A DNA stretch of 57,468 bases from Virgibacillus_P tibetensis (GCF_036026595.1 NZ_JARZFX010000018.1:1-57468); one strand, 5' to 3'. Numbered from the stretch's first letter, positions 43,179-51,737 are shown. Numbers and translations: made by a program. Notes: generated from the letters alone by a model not told the origin.

Positions 43179-43207
43179 GAGGGAAAATACTTATAGGAGC
43201 AATATAC

Positions 43208-43717
43208 ATGACAACAGCGTATGTGAATTGGGGAAATTCAAAGGTAAAATTAACGTGGAAGCAGGATAATCGGCTTCCTTCACGAAACTTAATTACAAGT
43301 GTTCACGGTTTTTGTTTTTATAAAAAGAAATTAGTAATGGTGGATTTAGAAGACCGGGGTTGGGATTTCCCAGGAGGACATATCGAGGTCAACGAGACAC
43401 CAGAACAATGCTTTAGGCGTGAAGCAATGGAGGAAGGATGTATAGAAGGAATATGTCATCTACTAGGTTACTTAGAGGTAGACCATCATGATAACCCGGT
43501 CTGGAATGAAGACAGTGTCTATCCATTAGTTGGTTATCAAGTTTTTTACTGTATGCATATTGAACAATTGCACCCATTTAAAGCGAGGTATGAATCAACC
43601 AGTCGAACCTTAATAGATCCAAGTGATGTTGCTGATTATTATAAGAATTGGCATAAGGTGTACCAGGCAGTTTTGGATAGTGCATGTGAAATGGAAAGAA
43701 GAAACTCTAACCAATGA
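43208..43717 (+). CDS. Nudix hydrolase
   Basis: A 169-residue hydrolase of nucleoside diphosphate derivatives. The Nudix box GGHIEVNETPEQCFRREAME, followed by EGC, spans residues about 58-80 and carries the REAMEE metal-binding helix. The ribosome site is weak (ATAGGAGC). Substrate not predictable. Confidence 0.9.
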   Translation: MTTAYVNWGNSKVKLTWKQDNRLPSRNLITSVHGFCFYKKKLVMVDLEDRGWDFPGGHIEVNETPEQCFRREAMEEGCIEGICHLLGYLEVDHHDNPVWNEDSVYPLVGYQVFYCMHIEQLHPFKARYESTSRTLIDPSDVADYYKNWHKVYQAVLDSACEMERRNSNQ

Positions 43718-43778
43718 ATACTGGCATTACATTGAGCCTGTGAAGATTACTATCTAAAGATTGTGGAGGAGAAATTTG

Positions 43779-44066
43779 ATGAAACTTTTACTAGAATTAG
43801 TACGTATCATTGTTATATTTGCTTTGCTTGGTGGGTTAGCATGGTATATTCTGGAACAAGTTTATTCTAATAATAATGCTGTTAAAGAGTATCAATGGCT
43901 CGGGGCTGTAGGTATCTACATGCTGCTCTTTGTGTACTACCGAAATCGTCTGCAGTTTTCAGGATGGTATAAAGGTAAAAACAGAACAAAGCTTCCAAAG
44001 AAAACAGCGCTTGGCTTGTTTGGCCTTTCTGTAGTATTTATAGCATTACCTTTTTTCTTGAATTAG
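43779..44066 (+). CDS. hypothetical membrane protein
   Basis: 95 residues from the ATG at 43779 behind TGGAGGAG. An upstream in-frame start lies before that site. Three hydrophobic helices (about 6-26, 43-57 and 76-93) and a basic loop WYKGKNRTKLPKK. No family recognised. Confidence 0.62.
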   Translation: MKLLLELVRIIVIFALLGGLAWYILEQVYSNNNAVKEYQWLGAVGIYMLLFVYYRNRLQFSGWYKGKNRTKLPKKTALGLFGLSVVFIALPFFLN

Positions 44067-44174
44067 TATGAAAGATACAATAATAGTATGTTTTTTTATT
44101 AATTGTTTAAAAATATCTACATAAAGGAATTATAAAACTAAGTAAACAGAAATAATCAAACAGGAGGACACATC

Positions 44175-44279
44175 ATGGGACGTTTATTAAGGAGATTAAT
44201 TAGATATGGGCCAATTATATATCCTTTTGTTAGAAGATATATGAAAAATAGGAAGAGGAAGAATACGGTTAATCGCTAG
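44175..44279 (+). CDS. 34-residue basic peptide
   Basis: A perfect AGGAGG precedes the ATG. The product MGRLLRRLIRYG, then PIIYPFVRRYMKNRKRKN, is strongly cationic and amphipathic. A G:U-containing inverted repeat AACGAGGACGGAGC/GCTTCGTCTTCGTT follows at 44289-44320. It could be a conserved small protein. No family name can be given. Confidence 0.5.
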   Translation: MGRLLRRLIRYGPIIYPFVRRYMKNRKRKNTVNR

Positions 44280-44564
44280 TTGATTCCAAAACGAGGACGG
44301 AGCTTAGCTTCGTCTTCGTTATTTGGCTTGCTTAAATTTAGTTCTCAAAGCTGCTTACTGGCATAAATACAACCTGGGGAAATGATATACTTACTGTAGA
44401 TAAACTGGACTTATCCGATTCGAAGGGAAAACACCAACGAGTTTGCTCTAATCGTTTTATTTGGCACATTATTTTTTCCGGTATTGGATTAATTGTTTAT
44501 CCGTTTATACGTAATGATGGACTGGATCTTTATCAGAAGTATTAAGGAATAAGGAGATAAGTTT
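44280..44564. other. 285-bp region with a possible gene remnant
   Basis: After the inverted repeat at 44289-44320, one plus frame stays open from about 44341 to 44545 (ending RNDGLDLYQKY) and includes the hydrophobic stretch FIWHIIFSGIGLIVYPFI. It lacks a start codon and ribosome site. A remnant of a membrane protein gene is possible. The AraC gene's AAGGAGAT site closes the region. Confidence 0.35.
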
Positions 44565-45377
44565 ATGATACTTAATCACAGCAATGGCCTGCTTCTCATG
44601 CGTCATGATAATCTTGGAGAGCGTAGTTGGAGAAGTGATGATTGCTATAAATTAATTTTTTCGCCTATTGGAAAAGGCATTTATCAGACAAATCAACGTG
44701 ACGTGTCCATTGATACCAGCCATTTTATGATTCTTAATCCAGGGCACGAACATAGGCAGGTTTATGTGAAAGAAGAGAAGTTTCTGGTGGAGATAAAGCA
44801 ACCATTGTTGAAAGATGTAGCAGATCAACTGGGAATTAACATGAGGGAACCTGAGTTTGCATTGTTATCCTATAAAAATGCTCACCTGAATAAATGGATA
44901 TCATTCATTCGGGAATACATATCATTAAGCGAAGGCCCAACTCTTGAAACGAAGGAATTCTTTATTGATAACAGCATTACCCAGCTTGCAATTTTAATGC
45001 TGCAATATGGCCCAGGTGTCCATCATGAAGAACTTCCCCACAGTAATTTACCAGGTAATATAACTAACGTAGTTGATGCTGTAAGGCAAAGCTACGATAT
45101 AAATTGGTCCTTGGATGACATGGCAGCTCTTTCCGGTTTAAATAAATTTCAATTTGCTCATACGTTTAAGGAAGAAACAGGATTATCACCTTACTCCTGG
45201 CTGCAGCTGTATCGATTAGTGAGAAGTCAGCATTTACTGAAACAAACAAAAGAGTCGATTCTTTCGATTGCCTTAACTGTTGGGTTTAAAAATGTTTCCT
45301 CCTATAATAATTTATTTAAAAAAGTTTACGGGAGAACGCCGACTGAGTTTCGCTTGTTTTATCGTAAAAACAGCTAG
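44565..45377 (+). CDS. AraC-family transcriptional regulator
   Basis: A 270-residue regulator with an N-terminal cupin-like sensing domain (DTSHFMILNPGHEHRQV) and a C-terminal double helix-turn-helix (SLDDMAALSGLNKFQFAHTF, then SILSIALTVGFKNVSSYNNL and FKKVYGRTPTEFR). It is convergent with the MFS exporter gene and their coding ends overlap by 66 bp. It may regulate that exporter. Confidence 0.9.
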   Translation: MILNHSNGLLLMRHDNLGERSWRSDDCYKLIFSPIGKGIYQTNQRDVSIDTSHFMILNPGHEHRQVYVKEEKFLVEIKQPLLKDVADQLGINMREPEFALLSYKNAHLNKWISFIREYISLSEGPTLETKEFFIDNSITQLAILMLQYGPGVHHEELPHSNLPGNITNVVDAVRQSYDINWSLDDMAALSGLNKFQFAHTFKEETGLSPYSWLQLYRLVRSQHLLKQTKESILSIALTVGFKNVSSYNNLFKKVYGRTPTEFRLFYRKNS

Positions 45378-46556
45378 TCCAATAAGGCTTACAGCCATAA
45401 TAAGGAACCCACTCCCAATCATTAAATGTCGAATGGGAAGAAGGTATACAAGAGCACCATAAACTACTAATGATATCGTATTTGCAAGATATAGTAAAAA
45501 TGCATTTGAGCTGAATGCGCGTCCCAGCATTTCTGAAGGAACCAATGCCTGGATGAGGTAAACACGTGCCAGGCTTGAGATTGGCAGCCCAATCCCAACA
45601 AGTACCGCGCCAATAAAAAAATGCTCAACTTGGTATAATAATCCATAATAAGTGATTCCAACTCCCCAAATAGCTGCACCAATTAAATAGATTTTAAGAT
45701 TCATCTTCTTGAAGAAATAGGGAAGCATCAGATTGGTTAAAATAACCGTTCCACCGAAGACACCTTGAAGAATACTGTATATTTCCTCGCTATTGGCAGT
45801 CAATTCATTGAGAGCAAGCAGTAATCCGACTTGCCAAACCCACGTGTTAAAGAAAACAATAATGAATGTAATCAGAAACAAATCCTTAATAGTTGTTTTT
45901 TCTTTTACCCAAACACAAAAGTCAGCTATGGCAAGTAAAATTCCTTTTATTGATTTAGTTATGATTTGTTTCTGTTCTGTAAAATGTACCTGGATCAGGC
46001 AGATAACACTAATCGTATAAGTCAGTGCATCGATAATGAAAAAATAAATTGCGCCATAGGACAATAACCAAATAGATAGAATAGGGCTTAGAACAGTAAC
46101 ACCGCGACTTAACGTATCATTTAATCCATTGGCCACCGAACGTTGTTCAGGCTTTGTAATAATTGGTAAAATAGCTCGGTGTGCCGGGTTAAAAAAACAG
46201 CCCATTGTTTGAATAACAAAACTAACGATGAGTAGATACGCAAAGGTTAGAATGCCGAACTGGTCTAAAAGAAATACGGATAAAACGAGCGGGATTCGAG
46301 CAAGATCAAGCATGATTAATAGCTTTTTCCTAGGTAGCCAATCAGCAATCACTCCACCAATCAATCCAAATAGAAGATAAGGAGCAGTGCTTGCAATTGC
46401 CATGCTCGTTGTATGTATAGTCGAACTGGTCATATCATAAGCAAGGAATAAAAATGCCATTCCTGCCAGTACGTCACCTAAGCGCGATATACATCCACCT
46501 AGTAGGTAATAGCGTATATTTTTATTTTTTAACAGTAATAGATACATGTTTGTCAC
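45312..46556 (-). CDS. MFS transporter, likely drug exporter
   Basis: A 414-residue transporter with 12 predicted helices and the loop motif GGVIADWLPRKKLLIMLD after helix 2, similar to the MFS_3/macrolide-efflux-like group. Its last 22 codons overlap the 3' end of the AraC gene on the other strand. Its upstream region contains the 21-bp tandem-repeat array shared with divergently transcribed fosB. Confidence 0.85.
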   Translation of the reverse strand: MTNMYLLLLKNKNIRYYLLGGCISRLGDVLAGMAFLFLAYDMTSSTIHTTSMAIASTAPYLLFGLIGGVIADWLPRKKLLIMLDLARIPLVLSVFLLDQFGILTFAYLLIVSFVIQTMGCFFNPAHRAILPIITKPEQRSVANGLNDTLSRGVTVLSPILSIWLLSYGAIYFFIIDALTYTISVICLIQVHFTEQKQIITKSIKGILLAIADFCVWVKEKTTIKDLFLITFIIVFFNTWVWQVGLLLALNELTANSEEIYSILQGVFGGTVILTNLMLPYFFKKMNLKIYLIGAAIWGVGITYYGLLYQVEHFFIGAVLVGIGLPISSLARVYLIQALVPSEMLGRAFSSNAFLLYLANTISLVVYGALVYLLPIRHLMIGSGFLIMAVSLIGLAVFTIKQAKLSRRSPVNFFK

Positions 46557-46640
46557 CTCATGCTCATTTTATAGAGATGTGGCATGCGCGTCTTTCAATA
46601 TATTGCTAGAATAATAGGCAATATACGGTACGATTTTGTG

Positions 46641-46787
46641 TGAACGCGGGAAAAACAGGTCTAAGCGCTGAATGCGACAGCGTAAGCGCGGGGAAAACAG
46701 ATCTAAGCGCGGAATGCCGTAGCATAAGCGCTAGAAAAACTGATGTAAGCGCGGGATACCCGGGCGTAAGCATTGAACAAACGCTCT
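46641..46787. repeat. 21-bp tandem-repeat array
   Basis: Seven units of 21 bp, six of them beginning TAAGC (46662, 46683, 46704, 46725, 46746, 46767). Two unit types alternate: TAAGCGCGGGGAAAACAGAT-like and TAAGCGCGGAATGCCGTAGC-like, so the higher period is 42 bp. The array fills the intergenic region between the divergent MFS and fosB genes. Confidence 0.85.
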
Positions 46788-46832
46788 ACAGACAATGCAT
46801 GAATGACAATCATAATTAAAGAGGTGATCACA

Positions 46833-47255
46833 GTGAATATAAAAAATATAAATCATCTATTGTTTTCCGTGTCAAATCTAGAAACATCCATTCAGTTCTA
46901 CCAAAATGTTTTTGATGCGAAGCTTTTAGTGAAAGGAAAGACCACAGCCTATTTTGACTTGGACGGGTTATGGCTTGCATTAAACCTAGAAAGAGACATT
47001 CCTCGAAAAGAGATCCACCAGTCGTATACGCATCTGGCATTTTCCATCGATGAAAAAGACTTTGATCAGATATATGAAAAACTGAAGCGTCTAAATGTAA
47101 CTATTCTCAAAGGCCGACCGAGGGATGAACAGGATAAAAAGTCGATCTATTTTACTGATCCAGATGGTCATAAATTTGAACTTCACACAGGGTCACTGCA
47201 GGATAGGATGAATTATTATAAAAAGGAGAAACCACATATGGATTTTTTTGATTAA
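46833..47255 (+). CDS. fosB: FosB metallothiol transferase (fosfomycin resistance)
   Basis: 140 residues from the GTG at 46833, 6 nt after AGAGGTGA. Vicinal-oxygen-chelate fold with metal ligands in NINHLLFSVS (His7), QSYTHLAFSI (about His66) and HKFELHTG (about Glu115), matching the FosB set. FosB opens the epoxide of fosfomycin with bacillithiol. The length is close to B. subtilis FosB (144). A GNAT gene follows 12 nt later, probably in one operon. Confidence 0.9.
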   Translation: MNIKNINHLLFSVSNLETSIQFYQNVFDAKLLVKGKTTAYFDLDGLWLALNLERDIPRKEIHQSYTHLAFSIDEKDFDQIYEKLKRLNVTILKGRPRDEQDKKSIYFTDPDGHKFELHTGSLQDRMNYYKKEKPHMDFFD

Positions 47256-47267
47256 GGGGGTATAAAC

Positions 47268-47741
47268 ATGAATTTATCTGTTGAAAAAATGAATAAAAGC
47301 CATGCTGCAGAAATTCTTGGGTGGAGATACGTTGAACCGTATGGTCTTTATAACAATGAATTAACCGAGGATTCTTTAAAGGAAATGCTCGATAATGATT
47401 ATTTTGTTTTATTAGACGAAGAGGAGCTAGCGGGTTATTTTTGTATTGGGAAATCAGCCCAGGTGCCAATAGGGCATCAGATTAATGCATATAGTGAGGA
47501 TAGGATGGATATTGGCCTTGGAATGAAGCCTGAACTGACAGGCCAGGCAAATGGGTATGCATTCTGTTTATTCATATTTAATCACCTCGAACAAACTTAT
47601 CATGCTTCTCACCAGCGTTTAACTGTAGCAACATTCAATAAAAGAGCAATTCATCTTTATAAGAAGTTAGGGTTTACCAAACAGAAGGAGTTTCACAATG
47701 GTTCGATCGAATTTATAACGATGGTTAGAAAAACTGAATAA
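47268..47741 (+). CDS. GNAT family acetyltransferase
   Basis: A 157-residue GNAT protein of the RimI-like type, with MDIGLGMKPELTGQANGYAF as acyl-CoA region near residue 83 and RLTVATFNKRAIHLYKKLGF near 123. AAGGGGG precedes the ATG. It lies just after fosB and is ended by a strong terminator, so the two form an operon. Substrate unknown. Confidence 0.87.
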   Translation: MNLSVEKMNKSHAAEILGWRYVEPYGLYNNELTEDSLKEMLDNDYFVLLDEEELAGYFCIGKSAQVPIGHQINAYSEDRMDIGLGMKPELTGQANGYAFCLFIFNHLEQTYHASHQRLTVATFNKRAIHLYKKLGFTKQKEFHNGSIEFITMVRKTE

Positions 47742-47750
47742 TTTTTAAGA

Positions 47751-47799
47751 AGCTCTTTAATGGAGGAGATTCTTCAACCTCATTAAAGAGCTTTTTTTT
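47751..47799. terminator. terminator between the fosB operon and dsdA
   Basis: AGCTCTTTAATG pairs with CATTAAAGAGCT and eight T follow on the plus strand. The opposite strand also has an A/T-rich tail, so it may work both ways for the convergent dsdA. Confidence 0.88.
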
Positions 47800-47814
47800 A
47801 TTTTTTTATTTGTT

Positions 47815-49146
47815 CTACTCCAGTAACTTCTTGCCTTCTTCATAAAATGTCTTCATATCATCTTCAGGTACCAGCGATCCGCCAGTTGCCCAGGCAATAT
47901 GGGATGCATTTTCTGCAAGTAACCCGTGTTTCTTGAGATAATCGGATTGCAGGACTTCCTTTGGTCCTAATAGCCCTGCAGTTGCAGATGGTTCAAGGTA
48001 AATATCTTCCGTATCACCTAGCATGGCAAGTAATTTATAAAGTGAGTTATCTTCCACAGTATAGATGCCACTTATTAATTTATTGCTGACAGATGTGGAG
48101 AATCGTGATGGTCTTCCTACGGCTAATCCATCTGCTGCTGTTAGGTTGTCAATGCCGAAATCCTGTACGCTGACTTTTTCAAATTCACCTGTCAGTAAAC
48201 CAATTAAAACGGATGGTGAATGAGTTGGCTCTACAAAGAAGCAGTGAACATGGTCACCGAATACTTGTTTCAAGCCAAAAGTAATCCCGCCAGGTGAGCC
48301 ACCAACACCACATGGAAGATAAACAAATAGTGGATGATCTTTGTCTACTTGAATGTCTTTTTCTTCTAATTGTTTTTTTAATCGCAAAGCAGCTACACTA
48401 TAGCCTAAAAATAAATGTTTGGAATCCTCATCATCAACAAAATATCCATTCGGATTATCTGTGGTTTGTTGCCTGCCAGTAGTGATTGCCTCACTGAAGT
48501 CCCCGGCAAACTCATGAACCTGGGCGCCTTTTTCACGCAATAGATTTTTCTTCCATTGCTTCGCGTCTGCTGACATGTAAACAGAAACCTGAAAGCCAAG
48601 CTTTGCACTAATTATACCGATACTCAATCCAAGGTTTCCGGTGGATCCAACACCTATAGAATAATTTTGAAAGAAGGATTTGAATCTATCACTGGCAAAT
48701 ACCTTATAACTCTCGCCTGGGTTAAGCAAGCCTTCCTTAATTGCCAGGGATTCGGCATAATGAAGGACCTCATAAACTCCGCCTCTTGCTTTAATAGAAC
48801 CCGCAATTGGCAGTTCATTATCGCATTTTAAATAGAAGTCACCCGGTATCTGGGAGTCTTCAGTTTCATTAAGTTTCTGCTGCATAGTTGAAATTTTCTT
48901 TAAAGGTGATTCAATGATTCCATTTGCTTCTTTCGTTTCTGGGAATGCTTTGACCAAAAAAGGTGCAAAACGTTGCCATAACTGTTCTGCTTCTTCGATG
49001 TCCTGTGTAGTTAGAGGCAGCTCATGAAATTCATTTTCTGTGATTAAATTAGGGTTTTGCCAATAAACTGGTTTCAAAGCCATAATTTTTTCTAGCAATG
49101 GATGTTTTTGTTTCCACGCTTCGAGTTCTGTATTTGTAAAAGCCAT
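47815..49146 (-). CDS. dsdA: D-serine dehydratase (D-serine ammonia-lyase)
   Basis: A 443-residue PLP enzyme converting D-serine to pyruvate and ammonia. The PLP lysine is in IAGSIKARGG near residue 118, the phosphate-binding loop GVGSTGNLGLSIG near 163 and the C-terminal WATGGSLVP near 424. The length and N-terminal LEAWKQKHPLLEKI match the bacterial DsdA family (about 440). No dsdX or dsdC neighbour. It detoxifies D-serine, which can otherwise enter cell-wall precursors. Confidence 0.93.
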   Translation of the reverse strand: MAFTNTELEAWKQKHPLLEKIMALKPVYWQNPNLITENEFHELPLTTQDIEEAEQLWQRFAPFLVKAFPETKEANGIIESPLKKISTMQQKLNETEDSQIPGDFYLKCDNELPIAGSIKARGGVYEVLHYAESLAIKEGLLNPGESYKVFASDRFKSFFQNYSIGVGSTGNLGLSIGIISAKLGFQVSVYMSADAKQWKKNLLREKGAQVHEFAGDFSEAITTGRQQTTDNPNGYFVDDEDSKHLFLGYSVAALRLKKQLEEKDIQVDKDHPLFVYLPCGVGGSPGGITFGLKQVFGDHVHCFFVEPTHSPSVLIGLLTGEFEKVSVQDFGIDNLTAADGLAVGRPSRFSTSVSNKLISGIYTVEDNSLYKLLAMLGDTEDIYLEPSATAGLLGPKEVLQSDYLKKHGLLAENASHIAWATGGSLVPEDDMKTFYEEGKKLLE

Positions 49147-49330
49147 AGTACTACCACCCTTTATATAAGTTATCTATCTACATCTATTGTAACCTAAAAA
49201 TAATGAGATGAAACTAACACGCCTTCATCAAGCAAATTAAGCATGCAACGACTCATTATTTTATATCATCTGGGGAAGCTAGAATAGGAAGGTACTTACA
49301 ATACCCAATATAAGGAAGGATGTATATAAA

Positions 49331-50062
49331 ATGAAGAAAAGTCTATTTTTTGTACTAGTATTTGCATTAACAATAGCCTTCTCAGGGCAAGATTCCCCGG
49401 CTCTTGCTGAAGCTGAAATTGATGATAATTCCGTATGGCATTTGGAAAAGGATTATCATAATAAGGATAACTTAGAGAAATACGAAACATTGATTAAGCT
49501 GGAAGCAGAAGAGATTGGTGTTGAAACAGAAGGCAAAGACCTTGTTACAATAGCAAAAGAAGTATTTGAAGCTAATCTTAGGAAAGCAGCACAGGAGCTG
49601 GGAATTGAAACAGAGGGAAAAGAAATAAAAGATCTTAAGAAAGAAGTACATCATGCAAAAGTAGTAGCAAAAGCAAAAGAGCTAGGTATTGAAACAAAGG
49701 GGAAAGTACCTGAAGCTTTAGCTAAAGAAGTTCACGAGGTTATGATAAGGACAAAAGCAAAAGAATTAGAGCTGGATACTAACGGAAAAGAGCTTGGTGA
49801 GATTGAAAGAGAAGTAAGAGCAATACTGCTTATTAGAAAAGCAGAGGAATTAGGTATTGAAACTAAGGGAAAAGATACGGAAGACCTGGTACAGGAAATT
49901 AGAGATAAGAAGATTTACCAAACTGCAGAGAAATTAGGTATAGACACGAGTGATAAAGGTGCAGATCAGCTGCTAGATGAGATAATTAAGGAACATGCAG
50001 TGGAAGCAAAAGAACAAAAGCTTTTTCCATTTGAAGAGAGGAAAATGATGTTTCATCATTAA
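49331..50062 (+). CDS. secreted protein with six 28-residue repeats
   Basis: A 243-residue product. A signal peptide (KKSLFFVLVFALTIAF, probable cleavage after PALA-EA) is followed by six tandem 28-residue repeats at about 59-226, each like AKELGIETKGK followed by a KEV-containing helix. The LGIETKGK turn recalls SAP/HeH-type helix-extended-loop repeats, though the protein is exported. GGAAGGATG precedes the ATG, and a terminator follows. Function unknown. Confidence 0.7.
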   Translation: MKKSLFFVLVFALTIAFSGQDSPALAEAEIDDNSVWHLEKDYHNKDNLEKYETLIKLEAEEIGVETEGKDLVTIAKEVFEANLRKAAQELGIETEGKEIKDLKKEVHHAKVVAKAKELGIETKGKVPEALAKEVHEVMIRTKAKELELDTNGKELGEIEREVRAILLIRKAEELGIETKGKDTEDLVQEIRDKKIYQTAEKLGIDTSDKGADQLLDEIIKEHAVEAKEQKLFPFEERKMMFHH

Positions 50063-50065
50063 AAA

Positions 50066-50087
50066 AACGAGCCTAAGCTCGTTTTTT
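50066..50087 (+). terminator. terminator of the repeat protein gene
   Basis: AACGAGC/GCTCGTT stem with a CTAA loop region and six T. Confidence 0.88.
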
Positions 50088-50164
50088 ATTGCTCATCAAA
50101 CTCTGAAAAATAAATGTCTGTCCAATTTATTTACATCATCAGATGCACTTTTGATTTTTTCATC

Positions 50165-50677
50165 CTACTGGTGATATTCTTTTTCACTTCCATCTGCAAA
50201 CTCAATTTCGAGTTGTACACTATCTGCATTTTCAGGGATATTAAATGCCTCCATAACAGTGTTTAATACTTCTTCATCTGGCGTGTTCTCATCAAAGTTA
50301 AAGGCAGTAAAAATAGCGTCTAGCTCTTCCATGGCTTCATTACCCTTGAGATCTATGTTCTCTGATTTATTTTTATATTCAGCTTCGGTATCATGGGTTT
50401 CATAATCGTATTCAACATCAACCACGTTAATTATGTCATTAAAATCAGCTTCAAGTTCAAACTCGGTGAAGTTATACGGAGCATTTGTATCAGCTTCTGT
50501 AGTAGATTCGCTACCAGCTTCATTGCCTGTATCGTTGTTGTCTGTTTCTTCCTGAACCCCATCCTCTGGTGCATTATTCGGTGGGGTATCGGTTTGATCC
50601 GTGTCACCACAAGCAGCTATAATAATCGTTAAGATTAGTACAGCACCTAATCGCACCCGTGCAATTCTTTTTTCCAT
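50165..50677 (-). CDS. YusW-like lipoprotein
   Basis: 170 residues from the ATG at 50677 behind GATGGGAG. An upstream in-frame ATG lacks a ribosome site. The lipobox ILTIIIAAC is followed by a long acidic linker and the YusW domain (FTEFELEADFNDIINVVDVE, then ENIDLKGNEAMEELDAIFTA and the C-terminal VQLEIEFADGSEKEY). The domain occupies about residues 65-170. The function of the family is unknown. It is probably surface-anchored. Confidence 0.83.
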   Translation of the reverse strand: MEKRIARVRLGAVLILTIIIAACGDTDQTDTPPNNAPEDGVQEETDNNDTGNEAGSESTTEADTNAPYNFTEFELEADFNDIINVVDVEYDYETHDTEAEYKNKSENIDLKGNEAMEELDAIFTAFNFDENTPDEEVLNTVMEAFNIPENADSVQLEIEFADGSEKEYHQ

Positions 50678-50776
50678 TTTATGATCGCTCCCATCTATGT
50701 AGTATTTTTTATGGTTTCCAGATACAGAGGCATTTAAACATGCCCGATGATGCATAGGCACAAACGAGAATCTTTA

Positions 50777-50890
50777 TTAAGCGGCATTTCCACATGCTTC
50801 AGCACATTTTTGACAATGGTCATGGTTGTATTTTTTACAATCATTATCACATGCTTCACAAAAAATGTTATCCCGGCAATTTATAAGCGA
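50777..50890 (-). pseudogene. C-terminal remnant of a DUF326-type four-helix copper-binding protein
   Basis: On the minus strand an open frame reads NCRDNIFCEACDNDCKKYNH, then DHCQKCAEACGNAA and stops. The spacing of cysteines and the HCQKCAEAC motif match the end of the cysteine-rich DUF326 family. No start codon or ribosome site is found upstream and the N-terminal two thirds are absent, so this is a fragment. Confidence 0.65.
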
Positions 50891-50920
50891 AACGAATAAT
50901 TTAAAATCCCTTTCCTATAC

Positions 50921-51325
50921 TTAATATTTATTATTTGAATTCGTTATTGCTTTCACAAAATAAGCTGTTGGGAGTAATAATCCTATACTTGCTTGTATGA
51001 GAGCGAAGAATCTAGCGCTTCCAACCGGAACTTGATCACCATACCCAACAGACAGTATGGTCACCCCACTGAAATAAAGGTATGTTAAAAAGGAATCGCC
51101 TGCAGGGTCTCCAGTTGGATCTGCTATTCTTAAAACCACTTCATTCATGGAAAGAACATAATAAAGTACTGCAAAACCAATTGTAATGCCAAGTAAAACA
51201 AAGAATAGTTTATAAAAAAGTGCAGAACTGGCATAACTCTTCTTATATGTCTTATTCGTAAAGAAATAGTAAAGGTTTACGCCAATAAACAGGATTGTTA
51301 GCCCTATTAGGATGGTAGAAATCAT
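50921..51325 (-). CDS. two-helix potassium channel
   Basis: 134 residues from the ATG at 51325 behind AAAAGGGG. The selectivity filter is VTILSVGYGDQVP near residue 92, between membrane helices at about 40-61 and 103-125, with an additional N-terminal helix. Unlike the channel at 40434 it has no cytoplasmic regulatory domain. Homotetrameric ion conduction is inferred from the family (Ion_trans_2). Confidence 0.85.
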   Translation of the reverse strand: MISTILIGLTILFIGVNLYYFFTNKTYKKSYASSALFYKLFFVLLGITIGFAVLYYVLSMNEVVLRIADPTGDPAGDSFLTYLYFSGVTILSVGYGDQVPVGSARFFALIQASIGLLLPTAYFVKAITNSNNKY

Positions 51326-51473
51326 ACAATATCCCCTTTTCAAGTTCCTTCTACTACCAGTTACCCTTCATAAAGGAAATGAAAACGGGAAAGAATACAA
51401 ACACCAGTGCATAGATTGTCTTTTTTGTAATCTCAGACGAATTTTTTAATAGGATGGAAAGGAAAGTGAAAAT

Positions 51474-51737
51474 ATGGAAGTGGAAGGAAATATTATTTCC
51501 GGAGAGTTTGATCAAGTTAATGGTGAATTTATTCTACAGAGAGTGAAACATTTTCCAACAGAATCTACCCTTAAACGGAATCAGTTTAACTCCCTTTATA
51601 ATTATCTGGAAAAGCACAAAAACGATGGCGAGGGGCAAATTTTGACTTTGTATGACCAACTGCTTGTTCGTCTGAGTCCGGAAGAGATCACTGTATTCAT
51701 GGATGACTTAGATGACATCAGACCGATGTATCATTAG
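51474..51737 (+). CDS. hypothetical 87-residue acidic protein
   Basis: ATG after AGGAAAGTG. Soluble and acidic, with no cysteines or membrane segment, ending DDLDDIRPMYH. No family recognised. It precedes the Dph6-like gene by 119 nt. Confidence 0.55.
   Translation: MEVEGNIISGEFDQVNGEFILQRVKHFPTESTLKRNQFNSLYNYLEKHKNDGEGQILTLYDQLLVRLSPEEITVFMDDLDDIRPMYH

Noticed and set aside
46641..46787. CRISPR array
   Set aside because: Units are directly adjacent with no unique spacers and there are no cas genes, so it is a simple tandem repeat.
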